The notes below the pieces were generated by a model. The model made no database searches, was not told the DNA's origin, and was given only the letters and a program-made list of their open reading frames with translations. Shown here piece by piece: positions 5,443 through 5,556 of a stretch of 5,556 nucleotides of DNA; position 1 is the stretch's first letter, and every line of letters starts with the position of its first letter. The stretch is from a bacterium (GTDB taxonomy: Bacteria; Chloroflexota; Dormibacteria; UBA8260; Bog-877). A program made the translations under genes and the position numbers. The stretch lies in the NCBI GenBank assembly GCA_021791455.1, contig JAJYWM010000151.1:1-5556 (forward strand). The letters run 5' to 3'.

Positions 5443-5556
5443 GTGACAACCCCGGGCCAGGGTAGAAAGAGGCGCACTCGGGGCACAGGCTCGGTCACCC
5501 GGCGGCGGGACGGGCTCTGGGAGGGACGGATCAGCCTGGGCTGGGATCGGGGCGGC
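5443..5556 (+). CDS. Tyrosine-integrase-like protein, N-terminal part, cut by the window end
   Basis: A frame opens at GTG 5443 and is still open at the last base, giving 38 residues. AGGA at 5432-5435 is a suitably spaced SD, and an in-frame TAG at 5431 excludes an earlier start. The basic N-terminus (VTTPGQGRKRRTRGTG) leads into GSVTRRRDGLWEGRISLGWD. This is the first beta-strand motif (GS(V/I)..R.DG.W...) of the arm-binding domain in phage and conjugative-element tyrosine recombinases. The catalytic domain lies beyond the window, so the call rests on this motif plus the adjacent tRNA fragment. The gene points away from the att site, into the presumed element. Confidence 0.75.
   Translation, partial: MTTPGQGRKRRTRGTGSVTRRRDGLWEGRISLGWDRGG

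Noticed and set aside
1..5556. CRISPR array, riboswitch or rRNA
   Set aside because: I saw no regularly spaced long repeats, no conserved riboswitch core and no rRNA-like segment on either strand.

Overview
The window is GC-rich. Coding frames have high third-position GC, and GTG starts and Shine-Dalgarno (SD) starts are mixed with one probable leaderless start. The gene families (a stand-alone RapZ C-terminal domain, galactokinase, a TetR regulator with an actinobacterial-style C-terminal domain, a tRNA-linked integrase) fit a high-GC actinobacterium. This assignment is an inference; no marker gene fixes the taxon.

Left part (1-2425, minus strand). A galactokinase-like GHMP sugar kinase (1166-2245) is followed in the same direction, after about 300 bases, by a 250-residue protein (110-862). 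The second half of that protein is the C-terminal domain of the RNase adapter RapZ, and its first half is an unrecognised domain with no P-loop. A long GC-rich hairpin (16-41) lies past its stop and could end the transcript. The 300-base gap holds a perfect 10-bp inverted repeat and a weak promoter candidate. Since the RapZ C-terminal domain of E. coli senses an amino-sugar phosphate, a sugar-kinase plus sugar-phosphate-sensor pair is the most interesting functional idea here.

Middle part (2246-4417). About 710 bases upstream of galK contain no gene I can name, only one weak orphan reading frame. Next comes a divergent pair: a UlaG-like metallo-beta-lactamase-fold hydrolase (minus, 2957-3742) and a TetR-family repressor (plus, 3797-4417). 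Their 54-bp intergenic region carries two near-identical 14-bp palindromes. One sits exactly between the -35 and -10 of the hydrolase promoter and overlaps the repressor start codon; the other covers the predicted transcription start. This is a clear case for autoregulation and co-control by the TetR protein.

Right part (4418-5556). A decayed IS630-family transposase (minus, about 4661-5228) has an internal deletion, an in-frame stop, a frameshift, an Asp-to-Asn change at the first catalytic position and no 3' half. To its right is the 3' portion of a tRNA gene (minus, 5304-5353; anticodon UAU, encoded CCA). Less than 100 bp further on, a tyrosine-integrase-like gene starts at 5443 and runs off the window. 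Between fragment and integrase are two exact copies of a 10-bp repeat. I read this as one end (attachment site plus int) of an element integrated in tRNA-Ile(UAU), with the element extending to the right and the other genes lying in the flanking DNA.
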